Positions 6,678-15,608 are shown, counted from the first letter of the stretch. The stretch is 45,791 nt of DNA from Candidatus Zixiibacteriota bacterium (GCA_026397505.1 JAPLUR010000113.1:1-45791), one strand, 5' to 3'. Program-made: numbers and translations. Notes: generated by a model not told the origin, from the sequence alone.

Positions 6678-8558
6678 TCAAGTAAAAAGACCGCCGAATG
6701 CAGCGAGACTGAAAATCATAAAAACCCATCCTAATATTATATGTAAAACCTTATACGCCTGTAACATGGCGCCCTGTCTGGGATTATACTTATCTCTAAA
6801 CCCGAGAGCAATCAACGGCAGTGCAAGGTCTAGGCTGTAAAAAAATGATCTATATTCTTCTTCACAACCTACATTCATATTCCGCTTTCTGAAGACCCAA
6901 CTACCGAGAAACGCCAGCCCCAAAAAAAAGCCAAAAGAATATTCCGGATTGCGTCCGAATCCTATTGACCATTTATATAGATAATATCGAACCCAATTTA
7001 GAAATCCGCCTTTTTCCTTGGATTCACGCCACATGCGTTTCTTATAAACCGCATCCGCCCGCTCGCCTTCCCCCTCACGTTTGTAAAAACCCTCCAGAGT
7101 TGTATACATGCCAATATTAAAGGACGCTGAATCGAGAAGACCTAATAGAATATTCATTGACGCGTCCTTCGTCGTATCCGCGGAAATTTGTATATAAGTC
7201 ATCTCGTCAAAATCAAATACATAATCATTTTTTTGTAGATCGGCCCCATGCCTGTCATGCTGTAAACCATTAAAACTTAAATTGTGAAAAGAGGCATTCT
7301 TCATTATTAGCATTCCACCAAATAACAATCCATCAAGATATGCGGTACCACCAACGGCGACGCCGCTTAAAACTGTGCTATCACCCAATATCCGCGCTTG
7401 ATTCATCCTTAAATCGCGGTTCATTGAGGCATTCGTCAGACTAATACTTCCGTCAAATCGGGAATATTCAAGAAACACATTATACTCCACCTTGATATCG
7501 GTGAAGTTCCCGTCACCACTGCAGATAAGTGTGTCACCTCTCAGATTTGAACCGATTCTTGCACCTTGCGCATCGATTGTGCCAATGAATTGGCAATTCC
7601 TAAGATAAATAGATCGACCTACCTCTGACCCATTGATACTGAGTCCTTCACTTCCTAATACCATGGTATTCACTAATTCCAGATTATTGCTTATTCGACA
7701 ATGAGTAAAATCAAGTGAAGAAAATATGACTGCGTTCCCAAATTGGGCACCACCCCCAATTTTTGCCCCATAAAAACTACAGTTGGAGGTACTGCAACTT
7801 ACATACATAGAGGAGTCCCTTTTCAAATATGTTATGAGTGCGTCAAGATTATGCTCACTCTCTTTCCATTTGGTTATAATCGATTTCAGAGTATCCCTAT
7901 AGATAGCAGTATCTGCAAGTTTGCTGACTACAAAAATAGAATCAGCAATGAGATTCATGCCTATCTTAACATATTTAGCGTCAACATTTCCTGTCAATAT
8001 TGCATTTGAAAGCGAAAAACTGCAGAGAGTTTCCATTTTATTGAAAATGGCTTTGCCGTGAAATCGACTTTTCTCCAGACGGATATCCCTCTTAAAAATA
8101 CAATCTTGAAAGCTGACATCATCCCAGAAATCACAATCATTCATATTTAATTCATATGGCACGGTCGCATTTAGCAAATTGAGATCACCTATAATATCGG
8201 CACCCGCAATCATAATGCCGTGGTAGTGCAAACCACTATCTTTGGCCTGTGTTGCAATGCGTTCAATAAAAGAAGCCCTGATTATTCGACCTATGCATTC
8301 TCTTTGGGATAAATCGACAGAAACACCTTTCTTCAGCGTGTCAAGAATCCTTTTTTCGGTAACGACTATACTATCCATGATTTCTCTCTCGGCCGCTGTT
8401 AGATTTGCGATATTACCACATAACTTCATCCGGGTTTCTTTTGCGAGCGGACTGATGCCAGATACGACAAAATTGCTGTCACACTTATGCCTGCCCGGTT
8501 CTGCCAAAGAAATAGAACAGAGAATAATGAATGCCATGACTAATGATAATGTACGCAT
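6678..8558 (-). CDS. Pentapeptide-like repeat protein with C-terminal two-helix membrane domain
   Basis: 626 residues. Signal peptide (1-19), then a helical region (about 40-100), then a long run of degenerate pentapeptide-type repeats (about 110-420; e.g. FDGSISLTNASMNRDLRMNQ) predicted to form a right-handed quadrilateral helix. After a charged helical segment (about 480-520, EGFYKREGE) come two membrane helices (about 550-570 and 605-626) enclosing SLDLALPLIALG and ending LGWVFMIFSLAAFGG. This tail resembles the two-helix module attached to other bacterial pentapeptide proteins, sometimes compared with ion-channel pores; function is not known. GGGAGG precedes the ATG. The gene is AT-rich compared with its neighbours, suggesting transfer. 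It follows glnA on the same strand by 70 bases. Confidence 0.7.
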   Translation of the reverse strand: MRTLSLVMAFIILCSISLAEPGRHKCDSNFVVSGISPLAKETRMKLCGNIANLTAAEREIMDSIVVTEKRILDTLKKGVSVDLSQRECIGRIIRASFIERIATQAKDSGLHYHGIMIAGADIIGDLNLLNATVPYELNMNDCDFWDDVSFQDCIFKRDIRLEKSRFHGKAIFNKMETLCSFSLSNAILTGNVDAKYVKIGMNLIADSIFVVSKLADTAIYRDTLKSIITKWKESEHNLDALITYLKRDSSMYVSCSTSNCSFYGAKIGGGAQFGNAVIFSSLDFTHCRISNNLELVNTMVLGSEGLSINGSEVGRSIYLRNCQFIGTIDAQGARIGSNLRGDTLICSGDGNFTDIKVEYNVFLEYSRFDGSISLTNASMNRDLRMNQARILGDSTVLSGVAVGGTAYLDGLLFGGMLIMKNASFHNLSFNGLQHDRHGADLQKNDYVFDFDEMTYIQISADTTKDASMNILLGLLDSASFNIGMYTTLEGFYKREGEGERADAVYKKRMWRESKEKGGFLNWVRYYLYKWSIGFGRNPEYSFGFFLGLAFLGSWVFRKRNMNVGCEEEYRSFFYSLDLALPLIALGFRDKYNPRQGAMLQAYKVLHIILGWVFMIFSLAAFGGLFT

Positions 8559-8628
8559 GTTAGCCTCCCATGAATTTGAGCAAAGGTTTCAATCCCTTGC
8601 GAATTTGATTAAATCAATAAGATATTAA

Positions 8629-10050
8629 TCATTTATCATAGTACAAATAGAACTCCCAGGGGTGGGGACGGATACGAATCTGCTCCACGTCCTTACGCTT
8701 CAGCGCAATCCAGGATTCAATCAAATCGGTGGTGAATACCCCTCCCTCGAGAAGAAACTGGTGGTCTTTTTCCAGCGCATCGAGCGCCTTGGTGAGCGAG
8801 GTGGGAAGCATCGGTATCTGCGCCAGCTCTTTCTCGGACATATGGGTCAGGTCGCGGTCGAACGGCTGCCCGGGGTCGATTTTATGTTTGATACCGTACA
8901 TTCCGGCCATGACCATGGCGGCATAAGCCAGATACGGGTTGCAGGTGGCATCGGGAGGACGGAATTCAAATCGGTAAGTCAGGGTATTCCGCTGGTACCC
9001 CGGTATCCGGACACAGGCGGTGCGATTGCCGACCGAGTAGTTTCCGCGAACCGGCGCCTCAAAACCGGGGATCAGCCGCTTATAGGAATTGGTGGAGGGG
9101 TTGGTCAACGCCAGCACCGCCCCGGCATGCATGAGCAGCCCGCCGATAAAGTACAGCCCCTCATTGGAGAGCGCCGCCGGGCCCTCTTTATCATAAAATA
9201 TGGAGCCATTCTTGTCGGCCAGGTACAGATGAACATGCATCCCGGAACCCGGCTCGTTGAAAAGCGGCTTGGGCATAAAAGTGGCCGACTTGCCGCAGCG
9301 GAAAGAATGATTTTTCACGAAATATTTGACCATCATCGACTGGTCGGCCATTTTCGGCATGGTATCGAACTTGGTTTCGATTTCATGCTGGCCGGCGCCG
9401 CCAACCTCGTGATGGTGATATTTTATGGCGACTCCGACTTCTTTTAAAAGGGTGGTCATTTCGGAACGAAGATTGAAAGTCCGGTCTTTGGGGGGGGCGG
9501 CATGATACCCGCCCTTATATTGCACCTTGTAAGCGAGGTTTTTGCCACCCTCCCGCCCGGCGGCGTTCCATTCGGCCTCCTCGGAGTCGATAAAATAGTA
9601 CCCCTCCCCCGGTCCCTGATTGAACCGGACATCATCGAAAAGGTAGAACTCAAACTCCGGGCCGAGCATCGAATGGGCGCCCGGTACAACGGTCTGTAAA
9701 TAATTCTCGGCATCACGCACCACCCGCCGCGGGTTGCGTGAATAAGGTTCGATTTCTTTTTCGACAGCCATTATATCGCAGATAAACGAAAGGGTCGGTT
9801 TTTCAAAAAACGGATCGATAAAGGCGGTCTCGGGGTCGGGGATAGCAATCATGTCCCCTTTTTCGATGCGGGTGAATCCCGGAAGCGAGGAGCCATCAAG
9901 GCCGACACCATCGCGGAACAGCTCCGGGGTGAGAGCCTCGGCCGGGAGTGTTATATGATGCCATTCGCCCAAGAGATCGCTGAATTTGACATCGATATAC
10001 TCAATATTTTTCTCACTGACTATTTTCTGAAGCCTGTCCAACGCAACCAT
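8629..10050 (-). CDS. glnA: Glutamine synthetase, type I
   Basis: 473 residues, the normal length for GSI. It makes glutamine from glutamate, ammonia and ATP in the cytoplasm. Visible family signatures are GSSLPGF near the N-terminus, the metal-binding GPEFEFYLF, HHEVGGAGQHEIE, the NEPGSGMHVH segment, the NPSTNSYKRLIPG glutamate-binding stretch, and RFEFRPPDATCNPY. At the position of the adenylylated tyrosine of enterobacterial enzymes (NLYDL) this protein has DLTHM, with Thr402 in place of Tyr, so control by adenylylation is unlikely. AGGAGAT lies four bases before the ATG at 10050. No GlnR or sigma-54 site was recognised upstream. Confidence 0.97.
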   Translation of the reverse strand: MVALDRLQKIVSEKNIEYIDVKFSDLLGEWHHITLPAEALTPELFRDGVGLDGSSLPGFTRIEKGDMIAIPDPETAFIDPFFEKPTLSFICDIMAVEKEIEPYSRNPRRVVRDAENYLQTVVPGAHSMLGPEFEFYLFDDVRFNQGPGEGYYFIDSEEAEWNAAGREGGKNLAYKVQYKGGYHAAPPKDRTFNLRSEMTTLLKEVGVAIKYHHHEVGGAGQHEIETKFDTMPKMADQSMMVKYFVKNHSFRCGKSATFMPKPLFNEPGSGMHVHLYLADKNGSIFYDKEGPAALSNEGLYFIGGLLMHAGAVLALTNPSTNSYKRLIPGFEAPVRGNYSVGNRTACVRIPGYQRNTLTYRFEFRPPDATCNPYLAYAAMVMAGMYGIKHKIDPGQPFDRDLTHMSEKELAQIPMLPTSLTKALDALEKDHQFLLEGGVFTTDLIESWIALKRKDVEQIRIRPHPWEFYLYYDK

Positions 10051-10164
10051 TCCTATCTCCTGAATTAACAGTAACTAATCTAAGGCGGTAATTTAATCAA
10101 TTCCGCCGGAAAGGCAACGGGAAAAGCAGATTGCAGAATTTCACAAAAAAATCCTACAACGCGC
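10051..10164. other. Upstream region of glnA
   Basis: Nothing decisive is visible: no TGGCAC-N5-TTGC sigma-54 motif and no convincing minus-strand -35/-10 pair. The block shared with the second leader begins just after, at 10161. Confidence 0.4.
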
Positions 10165-10193
10165 TTGACAATTCGGGCGGATTTGCGTTATTT
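10165..10193 (+). promoter_or_regulatory. Promoter of the first dockerin paralogue
   Basis: TTGACA (10165-10170), 17 bases, TTATTT (10188-10193). The same arrangement, TTGACA-17-TTCTTT, precedes the second paralogue in inverted orientation, and the shared sequence begins here. Confidence 0.6.
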
Positions 10194-10609
10194 GAATCAA
10201 GAGCCAAATTCAGGTTTTTACATCGGGCTATGACATCGCGCTTCACAACAGGCAGTGGCTTTTTTAGTTAAATTTGGCGTTTGATACGCTGTTACATTTC
10301 TCTTGCTGTTTGGCGGCGATTAATTATGCGGTCTCGGGAATGATACTCTTAGAGATTGAAAATGTTGTTTTTCAGGGACTTTTAAGGCTGGATTGCGGGG
10401 GGAGGTGATCGGTTGGCGGAAGCATAACGGTTGCAAAGCCATTAGTTCGATGACAGCTTAACAACGCCCCGGCCGTTCATATAGTATGTTTGAGCCGGCC
10501 CGGGGAAAAGCGGGTTCATTTACCTAAATTTGTCCAGGAATTTTTATGGAATAGATTTAGGGAATAAGTTGGGAATTTTAAATAAAAATGCTTTGAAAGG
10601 AGTTCAGCA
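10194..10609 (+). promoter_or_regulatory. Long 5' leader conserved between two paralogues
   Basis: About 416 bases separate the promoter from the ATG. From about 10200 to 10478 the sequence is nearly the same as the reverse complement of 22640-22935: I count about 15 differences in some 280 bases. It contains a TGAAAA/TTTTCA hairpin, a GGGGGGAGGTGAT tract, the box GCAAAGCC (10433-10440; ACAAAGCC in the other copy) and a GC-rich hairpin (about 10466-10505). The last about 70 bases are AT-rich and absent from the other copy. AAGGAG lies eight bases before the ATG. Possible roles are cis-regulatory RNA or a remnant of recent gene conversion. Confidence 0.6.
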
Positions 10610-13600
10610 ATGACAAGGAAATTATCGGCGATTTTCATTATCTCCTTGTTAGCCGTTGCTTTTCTTGCCGCTTCTTCATTTGGTACGAGTGCGGGCGGCG
10701 GTAGTAATAAGGTGGTCAATAAGGTCCCCATCAATCGGCCCATGGGGAAATCTCAGATTATCGGCGCCGAGCAGCCGGTTGAAGAAACCTCCGGTAAAGC
10801 ACCGGCACCGGCAAGCCTTGGTTTTGATCAGGTGCTGGGATACGCTCCTGGTTACAGGATCGGTGTCACTACTTATGATTATCAGCATAATGGCCGTATG
10901 GGCCGCCAGGTTGACTGGCGCGGAAACAAGGTGGTTCATTTTGCCTGGACGAAGATGATCTCGGTCAAGCGGGGCGTGCGGTGGCGGACCGGCTATGAAG
11001 CCTATGACGCCGGCTTGGGGACGTTTGCCCAGGCGGGTGCTTCCGATTCCGGCGGTTGCGATATTCACTCCGTGAATCGCTATAATGGTTCCGGTTATGC
11101 AACTCTCGATGTTGATACCGAAGGTAAAGCGGTCATTGCCAACCACCACACCGAGACCGGTGATGCCGCCGATTATGCCACCACCATTTGGTATGATTAC
11201 GATCAGGGCGGCTGCTATTTTGCGCCTTACAGAAGTAAGGTTCCGGACAGCACGATGAACTACTTTGCCGATCAGCTACACGAGAAACGTTATCTCTGGC
11301 CCTCAATGGAATATCAGGTCTGGAACGGTGATACGGTCACCCATCTCTTCTCACAACAGCTCAAAAGCGATATGGAGCCGCAGTTCATTGTTTATTTCCG
11401 CAGACATGGCAGTGATACCGTTGGTCACTGGGAATATCCGCCGATGATGGTTGACACGGTCAACGCGGTTTCTCAGACGGTCAGCGCCTCACGGGTCAGC
11501 GGCAAGGTGGCTTTGTGCTGGTTGATGTGCTATCCCGACATTGTGGGCGATCCCGAGTCGAAGCAGCGCAACGGCGATCAGAGAGTCAATGATGTCTATT
11601 ACATGATGTCGACCGATATGGGCGACACCTGGGGGCCCAAGGTCAATGTCACCAAGTTTGACCCCTCCGATACCGGCTGGCTGGCTCATACCGACATGTC
11701 GGCTTTGATTGGCACAGATGACAAGCTGCACATCATTTGGAACGCGCGCGACGTGACGCCCTTTCCGGACGGACCGGATTTCAACCATTTTTATGGCAGC
11801 CGTCTGTTCCACTGGGACGAAGGCAGCAACCTCATTCGGACCATCAAGGATGCCAACTGGGTCCTTGCGGACGATGGTTGCTATGGCGGCGCCTGGAACG
11901 AAATGAGTATCACGAAGATGCAGATTTCGGAGTGCGCCGGCAAGTTCTACGCCCTCTTTGTGATGTATAACGATTATTTCAACGGTATCACCAACGACTG
12001 CCACTCTTCCAACTGGATAGGTCATCGGAACGGTTCGGCCAACGGCGAACTTTTCATTTCCGTTTCCGACAATGGCGGTTTGATCTGGGATATCGCCCGC
12101 AACCTGACCAATACGCGGACGCCTCATTGCGACACTGCCGGATCTGGCAACCCGGTTATCTGCGGCTCCAAAGTGTGGCCCTCGATGTCCCGTTTTGGTA
12201 TGGATCGTTCGGGCGGCGACTGGACCGGTATTCCGATTGTTGACCCCTCGGGAAGCTATACCGGGAATATGTACCTTGACGTATTCTACGTTCAGGACAA
12301 ATATCCCGGCGGCTGCGTGCAGGATGACGGCGTCTGGACTTATAACCAGATGAAGTGGTTCCGCGTGCCGTGCGTCGAGTGTGTTCCGAACCCGCAGCTG
12401 AGCTTGGACCCCAGCATTATTGTTGACCCGGCCTGGCCGAAACCGAGTGTCCAACTTGACTCAACCCTCAAGCTGGAAAACATTGGTAATGCCGTTCTGC
12501 ATATCTATGCGGTCAATATTGTTAAGACCACTCATACCGGTCTGGATTGGCTGGGTATCTCCGGTGTTCCGGGGTCGATTTCGCATCTGGTTCCGAACTT
12601 TGTCAATGCGACAGTCAATCTGAACAAGGGTGGTGCGATAACCACCGGTCCGGCGGTTGGCGTAGGATTCATCGAGTTTGTAACCGACGCTCCGACCTCG
12701 CCGGATACTCTGTTGATTCGTCTGATTGTTGCCGACACGGTTCAGTTCCCCGAGTGGGCCAGTATCAGAACGGCCTGCAACCGGATCGTTCTGAACAATG
12801 CCGGTAATCTCGGTAATATCGGCGAGGGTCTGAACGATGTTTATGGCTTCAACCTGAACTTCTTCAACGACTGCGACACGACCGGCAACACAGACGGTGC
12901 CAGTGACAATGCCCTGGTATATCTCTATGACGCGAGTCCGTTTATTCTTCGCGCCAAAGGCGCTCTCCCCGGCGACACCATTCTGAACTCCTACATTTTT
13001 GATGCCAACTGGTTGTACAACGATGGCTTCCGCCCCGGGAAAGGTCTCGTGGTCGATTCCACCAGCCATGAGGACTTTCAGTATGCCTACACCAACCAGT
13101 TCCTGACCAAGGACTCCGGGATTGGTGTTGAGTGCGAATACTGGATGCCTTTGCATTCGGATACCTGCGGATTCATTATCCAGAAGCTCAAGATCGTCAA
13201 TAAGAGCGCCGCGGCTATCAACAACCTTATGATCGGCGAGCTTATGGACTGGGATATTCCCTCCGACTCGGGTGTGGAAAACGGCTCTGATTATGATGCC
13301 ACGCGTCAGATGATGTGGTGCTATGGCGCCGAACTCGTCCCGGATAGTATCGCCAACAACGACTGTGTGCCGGCCAATAATCGCGCCGGCGGTTTCGCTT
13401 ACCTCAACGGTTACAAAGTGCCGACGACCGGTCCGACTGATAGGTTTGCCAACGTCACCGGCATGTATACCGGTTTGAACCCCGACTGGATATATCCGAC
13501 CGGTAACTTCGTGCCGCAGCAGTTGTATAACAAGCTGAATAATTTCAGCGGTTATCAGACCTGGTTATCGACTGAACCGACCATGGAGGATTCGTTGTAT

Positions 13601-14272
13601 CAGGATCTGAACATGGTTGCTTACTACGGCAAGAAGAACCTGGGCATGAATGATACGTTGGTCTTCATCAAGATTATCGCCACCGAGTATAACAATGGCG
13701 CTCTTGGTCTGAAGGACTGCATCGACAAAGCCAAGCAGTGGTGGAAGAATCGGTTCAAAAATGCCCCAATCGTGCTTGATCCGGGTGTAAGGTACGGCGC
13801 CACGGGTGTGCCGATGATCTTTATGGTCAGCGGTTTTGACCTTGACGGTGATGCCATTAGCATGACGGCAAGCGGCTTACCTGCCGGGCCACCCGCCGCG
13901 ATATTTGCCGATAATGGTAACGGCACCGGCACCTTCAACTGGACGCCTCCGGTGGTCGGAAATTACACATTTACCGTGACGGCCAACGACGGCAAGGCGA
14001 CCGGTTCGCGGGTGATTCAGGTTAATATCATTAGCACCTGCTGTGTGAAGCCCGGCGATGCCAACCACAATGGTATACTCAACATTGCTGATATTACTTA
14101 CCTCATCAAGTTCCTGTATCAGAGTGGTCCTAAGCCTCCTTGTCAGGGCGGCGTTGGCAAATATCCCGAAGGGGATGCCAATGGTAATGGGATAACCAAC
14201 ATTGCTGATATTACTTATCTCGTCAAGTTCCTGTATCAGAGCGGTCCTGCTCCGATTTGCGGACCAATGTGA
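10610..14272 (+). CDS. Large secreted Asp-box (sialidase-like propeller) protein with C-terminal dockerin
   Basis: 1220 residues. Signal peptide (about 1-29, ending in the AAS-SFG region). The region about 80-600 carries Asp-box motifs of sialidase-type propellers (STDMGDTW near 333, SVSDNGGLIWD near 485) and aromatic/Gly-rich repeats. About 605-720 has an Ig-like fold pattern (KLENIGNAVLHIYAV); 720-1050 is unassigned and Cys/Trp-containing. About 1053-1140 is a cadherin-like/putative Ig module (GFDLDGDAISMTASGLP, NWTPP). Residues about 1143-1220 form a dockerin with loops DANHNGILNIAD and DANGNGITNIAD. No catalytic residues can be assigned; it is probably a cell-surface or extracellular structural or binding protein. 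It has its own promoter, long leader and terminator. Its closest relative is the inverted copy at 18957-22592. Confidence 0.85.
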   Translation: MTRKLSAIFIISLLAVAFLAASSFGTSAGGGSNKVVNKVPINRPMGKSQIIGAEQPVEETSGKAPAPASLGFDQVLGYAPGYRIGVTTYDYQHNGRMGRQVDWRGNKVVHFAWTKMISVKRGVRWRTGYEAYDAGLGTFAQAGASDSGGCDIHSVNRYNGSGYATLDVDTEGKAVIANHHTETGDAADYATTIWYDYDQGGCYFAPYRSKVPDSTMNYFADQLHEKRYLWPSMEYQVWNGDTVTHLFSQQLKSDMEPQFIVYFRRHGSDTVGHWEYPPMMVDTVNAVSQTVSASRVSGKVALCWLMCYPDIVGDPESKQRNGDQRVNDVYYMMSTDMGDTWGPKVNVTKFDPSDTGWLAHTDMSALIGTDDKLHIIWNARDVTPFPDGPDFNHFYGSRLFHWDEGSNLIRTIKDANWVLADDGCYGGAWNEMSITKMQISECAGKFYALFVMYNDYFNGITNDCHSSNWIGHRNGSANGELFISVSDNGGLIWDIARNLTNTRTPHCDTAGSGNPVICGSKVWPSMSRFGMDRSGGDWTGIPIVDPSGSYTGNMYLDVFYVQDKYPGGCVQDDGVWTYNQMKWFRVPCVECVPNPQLSLDPSIIVDPAWPKPSVQLDSTLKLENIGNAVLHIYAVNIVKTTHTGLDWLGISGVPGSISHLVPNFVNATVNLNKGGAITTGPAVGVGFIEFVTDAPTSPDTLLIRLIVADTVQFPEWASIRTACNRIVLNNAGNLGNIGEGLNDVYGFNLNFFNDCDTTGNTDGASDNALVYLYDASPFILRAKGALPGDTILNSYIFDANWLYNDGFRPGKGLVVDSTSHEDFQYAYTNQFLTKDSGIGVECEYWMPLHSDTCGFIIQKLKIVNKSAAAINNLMIGELMDWDIPSDSGVENGSDYDATRQMMWCYGAELVPDSIANNDCVPANNRAGGFAYLNGYKVPTTGPTDRFANVTGMYTGLNPDWIYPTGNFVPQQLYNKLNNFSGYQTWLSTEPTMEDSLYQDLNMVAYYGKKNLGMNDTLVFIKIIATEYNNGALGLKDCIDKAKQWWKNRFKNAPIVLDPGVRYGATGVPMIFMVSGFDLDGDAISMTASGLPAGPPAAIFADNGNGTGTFNWTPPVVGNYTFTVTANDGKATGSRVIQVNIISTCCVKPGDANHNGILNIADITYLIKFLYQSGPKPPCQGGVGKYPEGDANGNGITNIADITYLVKFLYQSGPAPICGPM
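14081..14245 (+). repeat. Near-identical direct repeat inside the dockerin
   Basis: The two dockerin halves share almost the same DNA: AACATTGCTGATATTACTTA starts at 14081 and again at 14198, and both continue nearly unchanged for about 48 bases (CTC[A/G]TCAAGTTCCTGTATC...). This points to a recent duplication or conversion of one half onto the other. Confidence 0.8.
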
Positions 14273-14298
14273 TCCGGTAGTTTATGAGATCCAAAAAT

Positions 14299-14329
14299 TC
14301 AGGAAGCTATCCTCGTGATAGCTTCCTGA
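14299..14329 (+). terminator. Intrinsic terminator of the first dockerin paralogue
   Basis: Perfect 13-bp stem TCAGGAAGCTATC (14299-14311) with GATAGCTTCCTGA (14317-14329), 5-base loop, then GTTTTATT. The same hairpin ends the inverted paralogue. Confidence 0.9.
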
Positions 14330-14337
14330 GTTTTATT

Positions 14338-14586
14338 GGGATCAATTGAGATAATCGTACCAAATTGCGAATGGGGGCATTCGGGGTCGTAAAATTAACT
14401 CTTTAATAATCAATGGCTTAAGCTTACAATAATAAGACAACTCGTATGAATTTGCGAATTACCCCTTTCATTATAAAAGCAAACAATTGTAATCGCCAAT
14501 ATAAGTCATTATAAGAATTGAGATTGCAAAGAATACAAAAGCAGTCGGGTTTTCTCCGGCATTGCCGTTGCTACTTTATTGATACG
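14338..14586. other. AT-rich intergenic stretch without recognised gene
   Basis: No open frame with a ribosome-binding site and no repeat longer than a few bases was noticed. It lies just outside the left inverted arm. Confidence 0.4.
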
Positions 14587-14615
14587 TTGACGGTCATTTC
14601 AGTGGTCCTTTGATA
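14587..14615 (+). promoter_or_regulatory. Putative promoter ahead of the structured leader and SDR
   Basis: TTGACG (14587-14592), 17 bases, TTGATA (14610-14615). Transcription from here would pass straight into the hairpins at 14617-14709. Confidence 0.45.
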
Positions 14616-14616
14616 G

Positions 14617-14715
14617 CCTGACCGGTTAAGACTGATAATGATTTGTCAGGCACCATCTTCTTTTCTCATGATTGGATGCCCGCTCTCGAGGGGAGAGCGG
14701 GCTCCGGTCATTTTT
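14617..14715 (+). ncRNA. Candidate structured leader/attenuator or small RNA
   Basis: Three pairings can be drawn. CCTGAC (14617-14622) pairs with GTCAGG (14645-14650). GCCCGCTCTC (14678-14687) with GAGAGCGGGC (14693-14702) is a perfect 10-bp hairpin. GACCGG (14620-14625) pairs with CCGGTC (14704-14709), followed by ATTTTT. The first and third are mutually exclusive, as in attenuators. It may control the SDR-ferredoxin genes downstream or be a short independent RNA. It matches no RNA family I recognise. Confidence 0.35.
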
Positions 14716-14812
14716 GGCTACTTCCATAATTAGGACGTTTCGCCCCCTTTATTTTTCCGAAGGAATTTCATAGATTGTCTTTCGATTATTTGAAAAGCAG
14801 GAATTGCCTAAT

Positions 14813-15544
14813 ATGCGGTCTCTGAAAGATCTGGTCGTGGTTGTCACCGGCGCCAGCCAGGGTATCGGCGAGGGAATCGCCCGGCAGTTTGCCTCCGAGG
14901 GCGCCAAAATCACTCTTACCGCCCGCAACAAAGAGAGACTCCTCCGGGTGGCCGCAAGTCTCGGGATCGACCGCAAAAATTATATGGTTGTCACCGCCGA
15001 TATCACCCGCCGTTCGGGAATGAAAAAAATTGTCGCTTCCACGATCAGAAAATTCGGCCGGATAGATATTTTTGTCAATAATGCCGGGGTCGGTATCCAC
15101 AAACCTTTGATCGAAACGACCGAGCAGGAATTCGATACTATTTTCGATACCAATTTGAAGGCTGTCTATTTCAGTTTTCTGGAGCTTCTTCCCCAACTGA
15201 AAAAGCAAGGGGGCGGGCAGATAATAAATATCTCCTCGGGCGCCGGTCGGATCGGTGTCCCAGGGCTGGCGGCCTATTCTTCCTCGAAAGCGGCGCTTAA
15301 TGCTTTCTCCGAGGCGGTCGCCGGCGAGGTACGCAACGATAATATCAAAATATCGGTTCTCGCGCCCGCCTCCACCGATACCAAACTGATGTCGAATATG
15401 TCGCGGCAGTCGCATTCGCCATCGAAAGCGGCGCTGAAATTGACCGTTAATGAAGTCGCCGAGGCAGTCATATTCCTTGCCAAACAGAACAAAAATGCCT
15501 GGACCTCTATGGCCGATATCCGGCCGTTGCTGATTAATAAATGA
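14813..15544 (+). CDS. SDR-family oxidoreductase (3-oxoacyl-ACP reductase-like)
   Basis: 243 residues with the classical SDR set: TGASQGIG near residue 12, NNAG near residue 88, the active-site Ser in NISSGAG, and YSSSK with catalytic Tyr and Lys. NADP(H)-dependent reduction of a carbonyl is expected. The substrate cannot be read from sequence; the general form is that of FabG-like enzymes, though FabG itself usually sits with other fatty-acid genes. ATG 14813 is chosen over the TTG at 14804 because AGCAGGAA ends right before the TTG and is correctly spaced for the ATG. It leads a three-gene plus-strand group with the ferredoxin (65 bases on) and the asparagine-synthase-like gene. Confidence 0.88.
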   Translation: MRSLKDLVVVVTGASQGIGEGIARQFASEGAKITLTARNKERLLRVAASLGIDRKNYMVVTADITRRSGMKKIVASTIRKFGRIDIFVNNAGVGIHKPLIETTEQEFDTIFDTNLKAVYFSFLELLPQLKKQGGGQIINISSGAGRIGVPGLAAYSSSKAALNAFSEAVAGEVRNDNIKISVLAPASTDTKLMSNMSRQSHSPSKAALKLTVNEVAEAVIFLAKQNKNAWTSMADIRPLLINK

Positions 15545-15608
15545 TCCGGAATATCCTGATAATGATGAGAGTAAATTCGAGACATCTGATAAATGGAAGG
15601 GCGGCCGT

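Larger units (their letters stand above)
10161..14337 (+). repeat. Left arm of a 4.1-kb inverted duplication
   Basis: Runs from GCGCTTGACAATTCGG through leader and dockerin gene to the end of the terminator hairpin. It matches 18842-22975 in inverted orientation. Similarity stops sharply outside both ends. The intervening segment is about 4.5 kb. Confidence 0.85.

Noticed and set aside
10396-10440. Short leader peptide after GGGGGGAGGTGAT
   Set aside because: A TTG after the purine tract gives only 4 codons in one copy and 10 in the other, with no conserved peptide.
10380-10475. Possible c-di-GMP (GEMM-I) riboswitch in the dockerin leader because of GCAAAGCC
   Set aside because: The partner segments (GGCAAACC and the GGGTTGCC-type 3' part) are not seen and the second copy reads ACAAAGCC. 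A covariance-model scan would decide; not claimed.
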